Below are positions 43,007 to 52,765 of a stretch of DNA of 64,000 nucleotides, in pieces (positions within the stretch are counted from its first letter, which is position 1; the number at the start of each line of letters is the position of its first letter). The notes under the pieces were generated by a model. That model was given only the letters and a program-made list of their open reading frames with translations, did not search any database and was not told where the DNA came from. The DNA is from Candidatus Hodarchaeota archaeon (GTDB taxonomy: Archaea > Asgardarchaeota > Heimdallarchaeia > Hodarchaeales > Hodarchaeaceae). Where the stretch lies: the NCBI GenBank assembly GCA_016840035.1, contig JAEOTC010000075.1, positions 1 through 64,000 on the forward strand. Reading direction: 5' to 3'. Position numbers and translations under genes: made by a program.

Positions 43007-43981
43007 TTAGGGAAGTTTTCTTAAAGTTTCAAATGTACCATATCCCCCTGTTATCCCGTTAAGTTCATATTCTCCAAATGCCTGAATTAAAACGGATTTC
43101 TTTCCTTCTGGATCTTTGAAAGGTATTGGAAGGATTGAACCTACACGACCAGTAAGACTGTGCCTGTCATCATTCCAATCAGTTATTTCTAGTAGTGATG
43201 ATTTTGGATAGATTCCATCTTTTTCAAAGGACTGTTCGACAATATTGATTGTTTTGATTGGAATATTAACTCCATCTTTGAATATGAATCCCCCTATGGA
43301 TAATCTACCATCATCAGCGATGATTGCAGCAGGATTGATGGCGAGATTTTTATTAAACCAGACAACATAGTACAACCAATTCCCCACACCTGTCCAATCT
43401 CGAATTCCATGAGTATGATCTCTCTGACCCATGATTTTCTCTAATTTTATTGTTTCAGAGTCAAATTGGAGTTTTCCAGAAATTAGAGCAAGTTGTTCCC
43501 AGTGTTCATCCCCAGATTTTTTTCCAAGTTCTCGTGATTCTTCCGTCATGAATTCGCTATATTCATACACTTCGTTTAATGGTGAGAAATCGAGTTGTAG
43601 TTCAAAATCCTTAATCTCTTTTATGAGTTCAGGTTCATTTAATACCTTAGGGAAGTGTTTCGGATCATCTACAACAATCATTGACCCGTGGAAGGAATAA
43701 TGCCAACTTCCGTCAGGATTACGTTTGTGAGTCATTTCTCCTACTTTGAGGGGATTACCATAGCTTGATAAAGGCTCTGTTGTTTGGTAACCCGCTGCTG
43801 TACCATCAGGAAGAAATAAGAATAGAAATGACATTCCCTCAGACTTATTTGGTTTAAAACCAACCCTAGACATACCTTTTATGTTGGTTTTAGGATCTGC
43901 AAAGCAGAAATAGTAACTTTCATTCCATTCAACATGAGTAGAATTAGTATTATGAGTCAATGGTTCCATTGAGGTTCCCAA
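43007..43981 (-). CDS. AttH/CrtC-like lipocalin-fold protein
   Basis: 324 aa, beta-rich, no signal peptide. The N-terminal half has HVEWNESYYFCFADPKTNIKG and FLFLFLPDGTAAGYQ. The second half has GQRDHTHGIRDWTGVGNWLYY and IADDGRLSIGGFIFKDG, the style of the twin-lipocalin AttH/CrtC superfamily (DUF7064/7065-like). Some relatives hydrate carotenoids or shape terpenoid and polyketide products, others only bind lipids. The conserved D-H-x-H-G-x-R-D-W patch is a plausible active or binding site. Neighbours on the same strand, an acyl-CoA synthetase and an SDR, also suggest lipid or isoprenoid chemistry. Confidence 0.65.
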   Translation of the reverse strand: MGTSMEPLTHNTNSTHVEWNESYYFCFADPKTNIKGMSRVGFKPNKSEGMSFLFLFLPDGTAAGYQTTEPLSSYGNPLKVGEMTHKRNPDGSWHYSFHGSMIVVDDPKHFPKVLNEPELIKEIKDFELQLDFSPLNEVYEYSEFMTEESRELGKKSGDEHWEQLALISGKLQFDSETIKLEKIMGQRDHTHGIRDWTGVGNWLYYVVWFNKNLAINPAAIIADDGRLSIGGFIFKDGVNIPIKTINIVEQSFEKDGIYPKSSLLEITDWNDDRHSLTGRVGSILPIPFKDPEGKKSVLIQAFGEYELNGITGGYGTFETLRKLP

Positions 43982-44117
43982 AGTGATGTTGTCAATCCAA
44001 GGTTGAGATAGGAAGGTTTTTACTTCTTTTTAGTCTAAAATAAATTTCTTTTGGATTTACAATGAGGCTATTTCCATTAAATAAAAGAGAATGGGAAAAT
44101 TATAATTTTCCACATTA

Positions 44118-45815
44118 TTATTCTTTGAGCGCTCTTTTCAATACCTTACCAACTGTAGTAAGAGGTAATTCTTCTCGGAATTCATAAACTCTAGGTTTTT
44201 CATACTTGGAAAGATTCTCTTCCGCATATTGCTTTATACTTTCTTTTACACCATCCGTGGGTTCAACCCCACTTTTCAGTTGTATATAGGCATGGACAAT
44301 TTCACTTCCAGGACGATCAGGATCGGGAATACCTATGATTGCTACCATTCCAATGTCTGGATGTTTTGTAAGTACATCTTCAACGTGAACAGAGTAAACT
44401 TTGTAACCAGAAACGATCAACATGTCTTTTACCCGATCTACAATCTGTATGTAACCATCTTCGTCCATAACACCGACATCACCAGTATGAAGCCATCCAT
44501 CCGGATCAATAGTATTTTTTGTAGCCTCAGGTTTATTGAAATAGCCCCTAGTAACAATTGGTCCGCGAACTAAAATTTCCCCAGGTTCTCCTGTTTCAAC
44601 AGCATCTCCAGTTTCGATATTTACCAATTTTAGGTCTGTGTCAGGAAGAGGTAATCCTACTTTTCCAACCTTCTTTTTACCAAGAATTGGATTAGAGACA
44701 CATACAGGGGAAGTTTCAGTCATTCCGTATAGTTCCATGACTTTATTGGTCGCCTTCATTTTTGATTCAAATTCTCGAATCATTTCTGCAGGAAAAGGAG
44801 CAGCACCCGAAATATAGACACTAACATTTTCCAATATCTCATCTGGAATAGTTTTTACATCAGGATGATTCATAATCATTCCAAAGAGAGTAGGAACGTT
44901 AGCAACAATAGTTGGTTTATGCTTGACAATTTCTCCAATAACCTGGGCGATATCTCGTGGATTTGGAATTAGCACCTGTGAACCTGAAAGCCAAATAGTT
45001 TCAGAAATTACTGTAAGTCCTGCAGAGTGAAACATTGGAAATGCTGAAAGAGCTGTGACTGTTCCTGGCTCTAAATTTAACCAATTAGCAAAAATAGTAT
45101 ATTGCGCTAATAAATTTGCATGTGTTAACTCGGTACCTTTAGGATGACCTGTTGTTCCTCCCGTATATTGTAAGCAAGCAAGATCGTTATTTACATCTAT
45201 TGTTACAGGTTTTACGTTAGGATTACCTGACATAACGTCTGAGAATTTAGTGACTTTCTTCCCGGGGAAATCGAATATTTTCCCATGAGGAATCTTCCCC
45301 AGTTTTTTTCCGAGAAACACTTTTAGTTTACTCAATCCCATATATTCAGAAATATTGGTGGCGACCACAATTTCGAGTGCAGGTATTTCACTAAGTTTAT
45401 TTGATAAAACTTTTTCATAGATTGCGTCCAATGTAACAATAACTTTTGCCTTACTATCGTTAAGCTGATAGGCGACTTCTTTAGCACTTAAAAGTGGATT
45501 GAGTCCAGAAGCAACACATCCTGCAAGAAGAGTACCGAAATGTGCAATCATATATTGAGGGGAATTTGCAAGGCTGATAGCTACTACATCACCTTTTCCG
45601 ATTCCATTCTCTTGTAAAAAAGTGGCAAATCTTTCGACATTGTTAAGTAATTCACGATAGGTAATTTCTCTATTCATCATCCAGCATGCAATATTGTCAG
45701 GAAATTTTGCCATTTCACGTGCAAAAATTACACCTAGGCTTTCTTTCGGATATGGTTCAACTTTTACATGCTTATCCCATGATTTCATCCATAATTCAGG
45801 GGTTATTTGTGTCAT
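44118..45815 (-). CDS. Acyl-CoA synthetase (AMP-forming, long-chain type)
   Basis: 565 aa from the ATG at 45815, nine bases after AAAGGA; a TTG at 45824 is in frame. The adenylate-forming motifs are complete: P-loop LQYTGGTTGHPKGTELTH, ELYGMTETSPVCVSNP, GWLHTGDVGVMDEDGYI and DRVKDMLIVSGYKVYSVHVED. The C-terminal catalytic Lys is in PLTTVGKVLKR. It activates a carboxylic acid with ATP and CoA, most likely a fatty acid. The N-terminal NIACWMMNREITYRELLNNV is usual for fatty acid ligases. Same strand as the SDR upstream and the lipocalin-like gene downstream. Confidence 0.92.
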   Translation of the reverse strand: MTQITPELWMKSWDKHVKVEPYPKESLGVIFAREMAKFPDNIACWMMNREITYRELLNNVERFATFLQENGIGKGDVVAISLANSPQYMIAHFGTLLAGCVASGLNPLLSAKEVAYQLNDSKAKVIVTLDAIYEKVLSNKLSEIPALEIVVATNISEYMGLSKLKVFLGKKLGKIPHGKIFDFPGKKVTKFSDVMSGNPNVKPVTIDVNNDLACLQYTGGTTGHPKGTELTHANLLAQYTIFANWLNLEPGTVTALSAFPMFHSAGLTVISETIWLSGSQVLIPNPRDIAQVIGEIVKHKPTIVANVPTLFGMIMNHPDVKTIPDEILENVSVYISGAAPFPAEMIREFESKMKATNKVMELYGMTETSPVCVSNPILGKKKVGKVGLPLPDTDLKLVNIETGDAVETGEPGEILVRGPIVTRGYFNKPEATKNTIDPDGWLHTGDVGVMDEDGYIQIVDRVKDMLIVSGYKVYSVHVEDVLTKHPDIGMVAIIGIPDPDRPGSEIVHAYIQLKSGVEPTDGVKESIKQYAEENLSKYEKPRVYEFREELPLTTVGKVLKRALKE

Positions 45816-45909
45816 AATTAGCAATCCTTTCAGTAATATTTGAACAAGTAGTATTCGATTATAATGTAGTTAGATTATAAGAATATGTCCTACAAAAGAG
45901 TACGATTTA

Positions 45910-46602
45910 TTACCAAGGGAGTTCTTTTCCTTGCCAATCAAGAAATCTTCCCGAATCTTTTTGTGTTAAAGAATCGATAACTTGAATCATCCCTGCAATG
46001 GAATCAACTCTTTCAATAGGTGCACTTTTAGTTCCCATTCGAGTCTTTACCCATCCAGGATGCATTGGAATAACTATAATTTCTTTCGTACGTAAAGAAT
46101 TTGCCAATAATTTTGAAAACATGTTTAAAGCAGCTTTACTCGCGCAATAAATAAAATCAGAGGTATTTTCTCGTGCAGAAATTGAGCCCATCTGGCTGGA
46201 GATATTTACTATTTTTGTTCCTTTTTTGAATAACTGAGAAAAACGTTCTGAAACTAAAATGGGTGAAATAGAATTTACATCGAATACTTCAGACATATTG
46301 TCTTCATGTAGATTACCTAGTTTAATTCTGCTTTTTCCTTTCATCCCAGCATTATTGATAAGAATATCTAGATGTGATATTTTTTCTTTCACTTTGGAAA
46401 GTGCTTTATTACGAGAGGCACTAGATGATACATCCATAGGTATTAATGTAAGTGTTGCTTGATACTTTTTTTTCAATTCATTTAGGTTTGATAAATCATT
46501 ATTCTCTCTGTAAGTTGCAATTACTTCCTCTCCCCTGTTTAAGTATTGATTCACAAATTCTAGTCCTAACCCACGATTAGCGCCCGTTATAAGTACATTC
46601 AT
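45910..46602 (-). CDS. Short-chain dehydrogenase/reductase
   Basis: 230 aa from the ATG at 46602 (GGTGA upstream; a GTG at 46605 is adjacent). Cofactor motif TGANRGLGLEFVNQYL, LDILINNAGMKG, the Ser in IVNISSQMGSIS and the YCASK catalytic pair. An Arg/Asn-bearing TYRENND after the second strand suggests NADP preference. Looks like the C-factor/sniffer-type SDR branch. Substrate unknown. Confidence 0.88.
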   Translation of the reverse strand: MNVLITGANRGLGLEFVNQYLNRGEEVIATYRENNDLSNLNELKKKYQATLTLIPMDVSSSASRNKALSKVKEKISHLDILINNAGMKGKSRIKLGNLHEDNMSEVFDVNSISPILVSERFSQLFKKGTKIVNISSQMGSISARENTSDFIYCASKAALNMFSKLLANSLRTKEIIVIPMHPGWVKTRMGTKSAPIERVDSIAGMIQVIDSLTQKDSGRFLDWQGKELPW

Positions 46603-46735
46603 CACGAATATTCACCTTTTCTAATGAGGTCTTCTATTTGGGTATTCTTAAGAATTTGATTTTAAATAATCAAACTCAGATTCGTAGCTAGCTTCCGTAC
46701 CCCAAATAATCTTCCTCTTTCGAGATCTGATTTCG

Positions 46736-48988
46736 ATGTCTTTTCCCTCTAATCTGAATGTCTTACTCTCTAGAGATGATATTCCAGATGATGTAAAAGA
46801 ATTAATACGATCTGGGTTTCTTTCCTATCAAGAATCTTTATTTAAACTTGAGAAATCAGAGAAACTCTACCGAAGTTTGGTTGAAAATTCCCGAGACATT
46901 ATTTTTACTGTTGATTTGGAAGGTAACATTACTTCTATCAATCCTGCGGCAGAAAAGCTTACAGGATGGTCACCTGATGAATGGATAGGTAAACCTTTCC
47001 AACCAAAAATTCATCCTGACGATTTAGATGCGGTAATACGAGGGTTTAGTACAATTACTGAAGGAGATACATTTCCAACTCCAGAGGTTAGAATATTGAC
47101 TAAATCAGGTATTTACAAACCTTTTGAAATCAAGGGCTCTCCTCAAAGAGAAAATGGTGAGATTATTGGTATGCTTGGATTTGCCCATAGTACACATGAA
47201 CTTCGTGTTAGCGAGAATAGATATCAAACTTTGATTGAAACAGCTCTAGAAGGCGTATGGATAACAAACCTTGACAATAAAACTCTCTACGTGAACCCAG
47301 CTTTAGAAAAGATGTTAGGATGGTCTTTGAATGAAATGTTGGGAAGAAATGTTGATGAATTTCTTGCAGAGAACTCAGTAGGGATATTCAATGAGAAAGT
47401 AAAAGAGAGATTTACAAATGGGGTACCTTCATCAGTATACGAACTCTCATTAGTTAAGAAAGATCAATCATTAATTCAGGTTAGAGTTGCTGGTACTATA
47501 TTACTTAACGAGGAAGAAGAATTAATTGGTTCTTTCGGATTACTTACGGATATCACCAATGAAAAGGAAGCTCAGGATCGTTATCGGAATTTAATAGAGC
47601 TAAATCCCGATGCAATTATCTTAACAGATTTAGACTTCACTATACTTACTGTGAATGAACAAGCAATGAATTTTTATCATGCTTCTAAGCCTGAAGATCT
47701 AATAGGACTAAACGCTCTTGAGTTACTTGTTCCTGAGGATCAACAATATGCTATTGCCGTTGCTGAGAAAACATTAGCTGAGGGAAGAATTTTCAGATTT
47801 GAGTATACCTCAGTCAGACTGGATGGGAGTACATTTCCCGCAGAGTTTATTATAACAGCAGTAGAAAACTCACAAGGGGAACCCATGTCATTTATGACAA
47901 TTACGAGAGATATTACAGAGCGAAAAATATCACAAGTCAGGTTAGTTGACAGTGAAGAGAAATACCGAACCCTTGTAGAGAATATTAATACGGGAATTTT
48001 TCGTGTTAGCAATCAAGGACGGCTGATACAAGCCAATCTTGCATTTATATCGATGTTTGGTTATACATCTTTCAATGAAATCGCCTCAACAGCACTATCT
48101 GATCTCTATGCCAATCCGGAGGATCGAATTAAATTTTTAGATGATTTATATAGTGAAGGACAATTGAATGTTAAAGATGCATTGATGAAAACACGGGATG
48201 GGATCCTATTTTGGGCCTCGATATCAGCTCGCGTATCTCCAAATGGTCAATGGCATGATGGGATTATTGAAGATATTTCTGAGCGAAAGTATGCAGAAGA
48301 AACTATTAAACAAATTAAACTCGAAGAAGAACGATATCATGCGATGTTGAGTCATTTTCTGAGAAATGACTTACAGAAAATCGTTAGTAATCTTGAATTT
48401 CTTGCAGTTAAGAGTGGATCAGAAAAATTATTACATACTTCAGAGGCACAAGAGATAGTTTCGATAGCGAATCGATCTTCTAAAACAATTGATTTAGTAA
48501 CAATGATATTTGAAGTGCTTCAGCTATCTTCTTTTCCTTCTGAGTCACTATTTTCTCAAGAAATCACCCTAAAAGAGTTTATTGAGGATTTACCAAGGAG
48601 TTCTTTCCGCACTATTAATATTAACACTCCAGAAATAAAGATTGCTCATAGTGGATATCTTCCTTATGCGATAAATGAGCTGATTCTATTCCTACTTCAG
48701 TCTGCGGAACATTCGGCACCTAATTCTCCTCTATTAATTGAAGCTCTTCCCCATGATCATTATCTCTGTTTAACCATTCGAGATTACGTTTCACCTCCAA
48801 TTCCAAAAGATATATGTGAGATTTTAACTTCCAAGATAACAGATCAATGGGAATCTCATGGTTTCTACATTGGAATAACCTTAGCCTCAGTTGTTATGCA
48901 ATATTTGAAAGGGGAACTGAAGATTATTCCTTATTTTCCCTATGGGAATGAATTTCAAATGTGGATTCCCAATTCATTAATACAATAA
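46736..48988 (+). CDS. Multi-PAS sensor histidine-kinase-like protein with degenerate ATPase domain
   Basis: 750 aa, no membrane segment, so a cytosolic sensor. Four PAS domains lie at about residues 45-155 (ENSRDIIFTVDLEGNITSIN), 163-276, 282-400 and 407-520, linked by PAC-type DITERK repeats. A dimerisation helix carries the putative phospho-acceptor His540 in LSHFLRNDLQKIVSNL, an archaeal-style H box. The C-terminal ATPase region is unusual: the N-box Asn is replaced (FLLQSAEHSAP), and the D-x-G-x-G box reads IRDYVSPPIP without glycines. No response regulator is adjacent. It may be inactive or use a diverged mechanism. Confidence 0.82.
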   Translation: MSFPSNLNVLLSRDDIPDDVKELIRSGFLSYQESLFKLEKSEKLYRSLVENSRDIIFTVDLEGNITSINPAAEKLTGWSPDEWIGKPFQPKIHPDDLDAVIRGFSTITEGDTFPTPEVRILTKSGIYKPFEIKGSPQRENGEIIGMLGFAHSTHELRVSENRYQTLIETALEGVWITNLDNKTLYVNPALEKMLGWSLNEMLGRNVDEFLAENSVGIFNEKVKERFTNGVPSSVYELSLVKKDQSLIQVRVAGTILLNEEEELIGSFGLLTDITNEKEAQDRYRNLIELNPDAIILTDLDFTILTVNEQAMNFYHASKPEDLIGLNALELLVPEDQQYAIAVAEKTLAEGRIFRFEYTSVRLDGSTFPAEFIITAVENSQGEPMSFMTITRDITERKISQVRLVDSEEKYRTLVENINTGIFRVSNQGRLIQANLAFISMFGYTSFNEIASTALSDLYANPEDRIKFLDDLYSEGQLNVKDALMKTRDGILFWASISARVSPNGQWHDGIIEDISERKYAEETIKQIKLEEERYHAMLSHFLRNDLQKIVSNLEFLAVKSGSEKLLHTSEAQEIVSIANRSSKTIDLVTMIFEVLQLSSFPSESLFSQEITLKEFIEDLPRSSFRTININTPEIKIAHSGYLPYAINELILFLLQSAEHSAPNSPLLIEALPHDHYLCLTIRDYVSPPIPKDICEILTSKITDQWESHGFYIGITLASVVMQYLKGELKIIPYFPYGNEFQMWIPNSLIQ

Positions 48989-49120
48989 GAATAATCATCT
49001 TGGTTAGTACATCGTATTTACCCGATATTCCCCCGTTTCTCCTTATTCAAAGCGAAAAAAGATAAGTTAGGAATTAAATCTAGATCTGTCTTTTACATCC
49101 TATTTATTGGAGATTTATAT

Positions 49121-49729
49121 TTGAATGATGAAAAAGAAATGACCTATACTGCTCCTAGCTGGGATCATATACAGAACTTAAGTTTTGACCTCTATATGGA
49201 TATAAAGAAGAGCAATTACAAGCCAGATATAATGGCTGGAGTATCTCGTGGTGGACTGGTCCCTGCTAGAATTCTTTCCGATCTGTATCTATCGGATAAA
49301 ATGAAAGTAACACTAGCAATTATGCAAATTGGATTTTATTCGGGAATTGATAAAACCAATAAGGAGCCCATAATCTATCAAGACCTTCCTGGACATATTT
49401 ACGGGAAACGAATCCTCTTGATAGACGACGTGTCTGATAGTGGTGTATCATTAGATTTTGCATTAAAGTACCTCCATATGAAGAAACCTCTCGAAGTAGT
49501 GGTAGGGACGCTCTATTACAAGCCATGGAGTATCTTAAAACCTCATTTCTACGTTGAGGAGACTTCATCGTGGATCGTTTTTCCCCATGAGAGATTTGAA
49601 TTCATGAATGATATTTTAAAGGACCGAGATATGGATAGTAATGAATGTAGAAAATTTTTCATTCAAGAGGTTGGAATAGAAAAACAGGCTGTTGAGAATT
49701 TTTTGAAACTTAAGGAGATCACTGAATGA
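49121..49729 (+). CDS. Purine phosphoribosyltransferase (xanthine/hypoxanthine type)
   Basis: 202 aa from TTG 49121, eight bases after GGAG; an ATG at 49139 is in frame. The PRPP loop is RILLIDDVSDSGVSLDFAL, and the N-terminal pyrophosphate loop is DIMAGVSRGGLVPARILSD. Type I PRTases of this kind transfer ribose-5-phosphate from PRPP to a nucleobase. Its stop overlaps the purA start as ATGA and purB follows, so xanthine/hypoxanthine/guanine salvage feeding IMP to AMP conversion is the likely role. Confidence 0.85.
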   Translation: MNDEKEMTYTAPSWDHIQNLSFDLYMDIKKSNYKPDIMAGVSRGGLVPARILSDLYLSDKMKVTLAIMQIGFYSGIDKTNKEPIIYQDLPGHIYGKRILLIDDVSDSGVSLDFALKYLHMKKPLEVVVGTLYYKPWSILKPHFYVEETSSWIVFPHERFEFMNDILKDRDMDSNECRKFFIQEVGIEKQAVENFLKLKEITE

Positions 49730-50733
49730 GCGTTGATGTGGTTGTCGGGGGATTTTGGGGAGATGAAGGAAAGGGAAAAATTATTAGCCATCTTGTAAAT
49801 AAACGTCAAGCAACTATTGTAGCCAGAGGTGGTGTAGGACCAAATGCAGGTCATACAATCGTTGTTGATGGGGTTGAATACAAGTTACGGATGATCCCTT
49901 CTGGTATCGGAGGGAAAAATGTCAGAAAATTATTGATTGGTCCAGGAGTACTTGTTAATCCAGATGTATTCGTAGAGGAAATCGAGAGAACAGGTGTTAA
50001 AGGAAAAGCTTTTCTCGATAATCAATGCGGAATCATCGAAGCTTCCCATCGGAAAACCGATAGTAGTGACCCTCACTTAGTAAAAACGGTTGGAACAACT
50101 GGATCAGGGTCAGGTCCAGCAAATGAGGATCGAATCAAAAGAACATTAAAACTAGCGAAAGATATAGACAAACTCAAACCATACATAATAGATGTACCAA
50201 GTGAAATACACCAAGCATTGGCTAATAAAGAACCAATCCTATTGGAAGGTACACAGGCTACGTACCTATCATTATTTCATGGAACTTATCCATATGTAAC
50301 AACTAAAGATGTAACAGCCTCATCAATCTGTGCAGATGTTGGTATAGGGCCAACAGTTGTTACTGATGTTACTCTTGTCTTTAAAGCTTATGTTACCAGA
50401 GTTGGCAAAGGATTTTTACCAGGAGAACTAACTGAAGAAGAAACAATAAAACGAGGTTGGACAGAGTATGGTACAGTCACCAAACGCCTTCGAAGAGCTG
50501 CACCATTCAATGTAGATTTAGCCAAAAGAAGCATTCAATTAAATTCTGCCACAAAAATAGCGTTAACAAAAGTGGATATTCTTTTTCCACCAGATCAAGG
50601 AAAAACTAGCTTCACGGAGTTATCTCAGCAAGCAAAAGACTGGATATTTAATTTAGAAAAGAAAATAGGAATGCCGTTTACCTTTATTGGAACGGGACCC
50701 GCAGATATAGATATCATTGATAGAGAGGGATAA
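49726..50733 (+). CDS. purA: Adenylosuccinate synthetase, archaeal short form
   Basis: 335 aa, shorter by about 90-100 residues than bacterial PurA, as usual for many archaeal enzymes. The N-terminal GTP loop is GGFWGDEGKGKIISHL, with catalytic Asp and Lys, followed by GVGPNAGHTIV. TTGSGSGPANEDRI and EGTQATYLSLFHGTYPYVT hold the IMP site. LTKVDILF is near the end. The enzyme joins IMP and aspartate using GTP. It overlaps the phosphoribosyltransferase stop and purB begins one base after its own stop. Confidence 0.95.
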   Translation: MSVDVVVGGFWGDEGKGKIISHLVNKRQATIVARGGVGPNAGHTIVVDGVEYKLRMIPSGIGGKNVRKLLIGPGVLVNPDVFVEEIERTGVKGKAFLDNQCGIIEASHRKTDSSDPHLVKTVGTTGSGSGPANEDRIKRTLKLAKDIDKLKPYIIDVPSEIHQALANKEPILLEGTQATYLSLFHGTYPYVTTKDVTASSICADVGIGPTVVTDVTLVFKAYVTRVGKGFLPGELTEEETIKRGWTEYGTVTKRLRRAAPFNVDLAKRSIQLNSATKIALTKVDILFPPDQGKTSFTELSQQAKDWIFNLEKKIGMPFTFIGTGPADIDIIDREG

Positions 50734-50734
50734 T

Positions 50735-51967
50735 ATGATTCACCCAATTGAGAATAGATATAGAACTGAAATTTCTAGTATTTTTGAAGAATCTTCTAGA
50801 ATTAACAAAATGATTCAAGTAGAATTGGCCCTTGCACAAGCCCATGTTGATCAAGGGATGCTGACAAAAAGCGAGTTTGACAAATTATTTAGAGCCAAAA
50901 CTAAGGTTACCGCTGAATTAATAAAGGAAATTGAAAAAGAAACTCGTCACGATACTATGGCTTTAGTTGAAGCCTTCACACGTGTCTCAGGTTGTGATAA
51001 AGTTCATATAGGAGCTACAAGTTCTGATATCGTTGATACAACATGGGCATTACAAATGAGAGAGGCAAATCAGGTTATTCTGGCAGATTTACGTATTTTA
51101 AAGAATTTGCTACTAAGAAAAGCTGATGAAACAAAGAATCTTGTTTGTATTGGCAGAACTCATGGTCAACGGGCAATACCAATGACTTACGGGATGAAAT
51201 TTGCCTTATGGGCATATGAAATATCTGAATGTCTCGAGGAGCTCAAACGGATCAAATTTTATGGTAAAATGAGCGGAGCTGTGGGGACATTTGCTAGTTT
51301 TGGGGAAAAAGGAGTACTTATTCAAGCAAAAGTCCTTCAAGATCTCGGTCTTTCAATCCCACTAGTAACAAATCAAGTCGTAAGTCGTATCTTTGTAGCA
51401 AAATACCTCTATAATCTTATTGCACTCACATCAGTTATTGAAAAAATGGCTACTGAAATCAGAAATCTACAGCGATCTGAAATCGGAGAGCTAGCGGAAC
51501 CATTTTTTGAAAGCCAAACAGGTTCCTCGACAATGCCACATAAACGCAATCCTATCCTAAGTGAAAACCTTTGTTCTCTGGCAAAACGTGTCCGAACAAA
51601 TATTCTTCCAGCCTTGGAAAATATTTCTCTAGAGCACGAGAGAGACTTAACAAACAGTGCGAATGAACGGATTATCATCCCTGAAACAATAATCTTAACA
51701 CATTTCATGATAAAAAGAATGACCAGGATTTTTGTTGGATTGACTTTCTATCACGACAATATTGGAAAAAATGTGCAGCTTGATCCTGCGATATTCATGG
51801 AGAAAAGAATGGTTGAGCTGGTGACTGAACAGGGATTAGGGCGTCAAGAAGCATATTCATTAGCCAAAGATTATGTTTCGGAAGAGAGAATCGCTCCTGA
51901 AAGCTATATAGGGCTTTCTGAACAGATAGTTCTAAAAACGATTGAATCTCTAAGAGCTATTGACTAA
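50735..51967 (+). CDS. purB: Adenylosuccinate lyase
   Basis: 410 aa from the ATG at 50735, preceded by GAGAGGGA; a TTG at 50717 inside purA is in frame. Fumarase/aspartase-superfamily signatures: ATSSDIVDTTWALQ, GRTHGQRAIPMTYG and the catalytic loop GSSTMPHKRNPILSENL. It cleaves adenylosuccinate to AMP and fumarate, and SAICAR in the de novo route. Third gene of the PRT-purA-purB operon. The convergent phosphorylase gene ends only one base away, so the two transcripts must overlap. Confidence 0.95.
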   Translation: MIHPIENRYRTEISSIFEESSRINKMIQVELALAQAHVDQGMLTKSEFDKLFRAKTKVTAELIKEIEKETRHDTMALVEAFTRVSGCDKVHIGATSSDIVDTTWALQMREANQVILADLRILKNLLLRKADETKNLVCIGRTHGQRAIPMTYGMKFALWAYEISECLEELKRIKFYGKMSGAVGTFASFGEKGVLIQAKVLQDLGLSIPLVTNQVVSRIFVAKYLYNLIALTSVIEKMATEIRNLQRSEIGELAEPFFESQTGSSTMPHKRNPILSENLCSLAKRVRTNILPALENISLEHERDLTNSANERIIIPETIILTHFMIKRMTRIFVGLTFYHDNIGKNVQLDPAIFMEKRMVELVTEQGLGRQEAYSLAKDYVSEERIAPESYIGLSEQIVLKTIESLRAID

Positions 51968-51968
51968 T

Positions 51969-52712
51969 CTACAATAATCGCGTGATCGCTTCTACTGCCA
52001 CTTCTATGGCTTCTTTCTGTCCTTTCATATGATCAATGATTATTTCGCCTGATTCTGTATCCCCAATAGCGGCCATTATACCTCCTGCTCGCCAACCTCG
52101 AATAGAACTAATAACGAAAAGAGTGGAACATTCCATTTCTGTAATCAATGTTTTTGCATTTATCCAGGCCTTCCACTTATTTTTAGCTATTGTTGAAATA
52201 GGGATTAACTCTGGAGTTTCACTATAGAACGCATCTTTAGAGTGTACAATTCCCTCATGAAATATATCTCTTAAGTTAAGATGATCAACTGCTGCACGCA
52301 GGGCGAAGACAACATCAGGATGGGCAACTGCAGGATATGCAGGAAGAATATATTCATGTGTAGTTCCCTCATCTCTTACGGCTCCTGTCGCAGATACAAT
52401 ATCTCCCAACTTTACATCCTTTGAAAGGATTCCAGATGTTCCTACACGTATTATTGTATTAACCCCTAACTTTCCAAACTCCTCAACACCGATTGCGGTT
52501 GATGGTGCACCAATTCCACAAGAGGACACCATAATTGGAATATCATTAATGTATCCCCGGTGTATTCGATATTCACGATTAAAAGAGACTTCTTGTGAAT
52601 CCTCTAATAGAGCACTGATTCGTGGAACGCGTTCAGGAGATCCACAAATGATGAGATGCTTACTATCTTCAGTTTCTTTGTTAGAGATATTAATATGATA
52701 CTGTTTCTCCAT
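51969..52712 (-). CDS. Nucleoside phosphorylase (uridine/purine, PNP-UDP family)
   Basis: 247 aa. Family motifs: ICGSPERVPRISALL (phosphate loop with G and R), SSCGIGAPSTAIGVEEF, IIRVGTSGIL and the ribose-binding ITEMECSTLFVIS. It splits nucleosides with phosphate to base plus ribose-1-phosphate, in the cytoplasm. The uridine-phosphorylase-like look of GAPSTAIGVEE does not settle base specificity. Context with purine genes on the other strand suits nucleoside salvage. Confidence 0.9.
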   Translation of the reverse strand: MEKQYHINISNKETEDSKHLIICGSPERVPRISALLEDSQEVSFNREYRIHRGYINDIPIMVSSCGIGAPSTAIGVEEFGKLGVNTIIRVGTSGILSKDVKLGDIVSATGAVRDEGTTHEYILPAYPAVAHPDVVFALRAAVDHLNLRDIFHEGIVHSKDAFYSETPELIPISTIAKNKWKAWINAKTLITEMECSTLFVISSIRGWRAGGIMAAIGDTESGEIIIDHMKGQKEAIEVAVEAITRLL

Positions 52713-52765
52713 TTAGAATCCAACCTACGAGGGAGAAACAAAATAGAGACCTAGATTCATAATTG

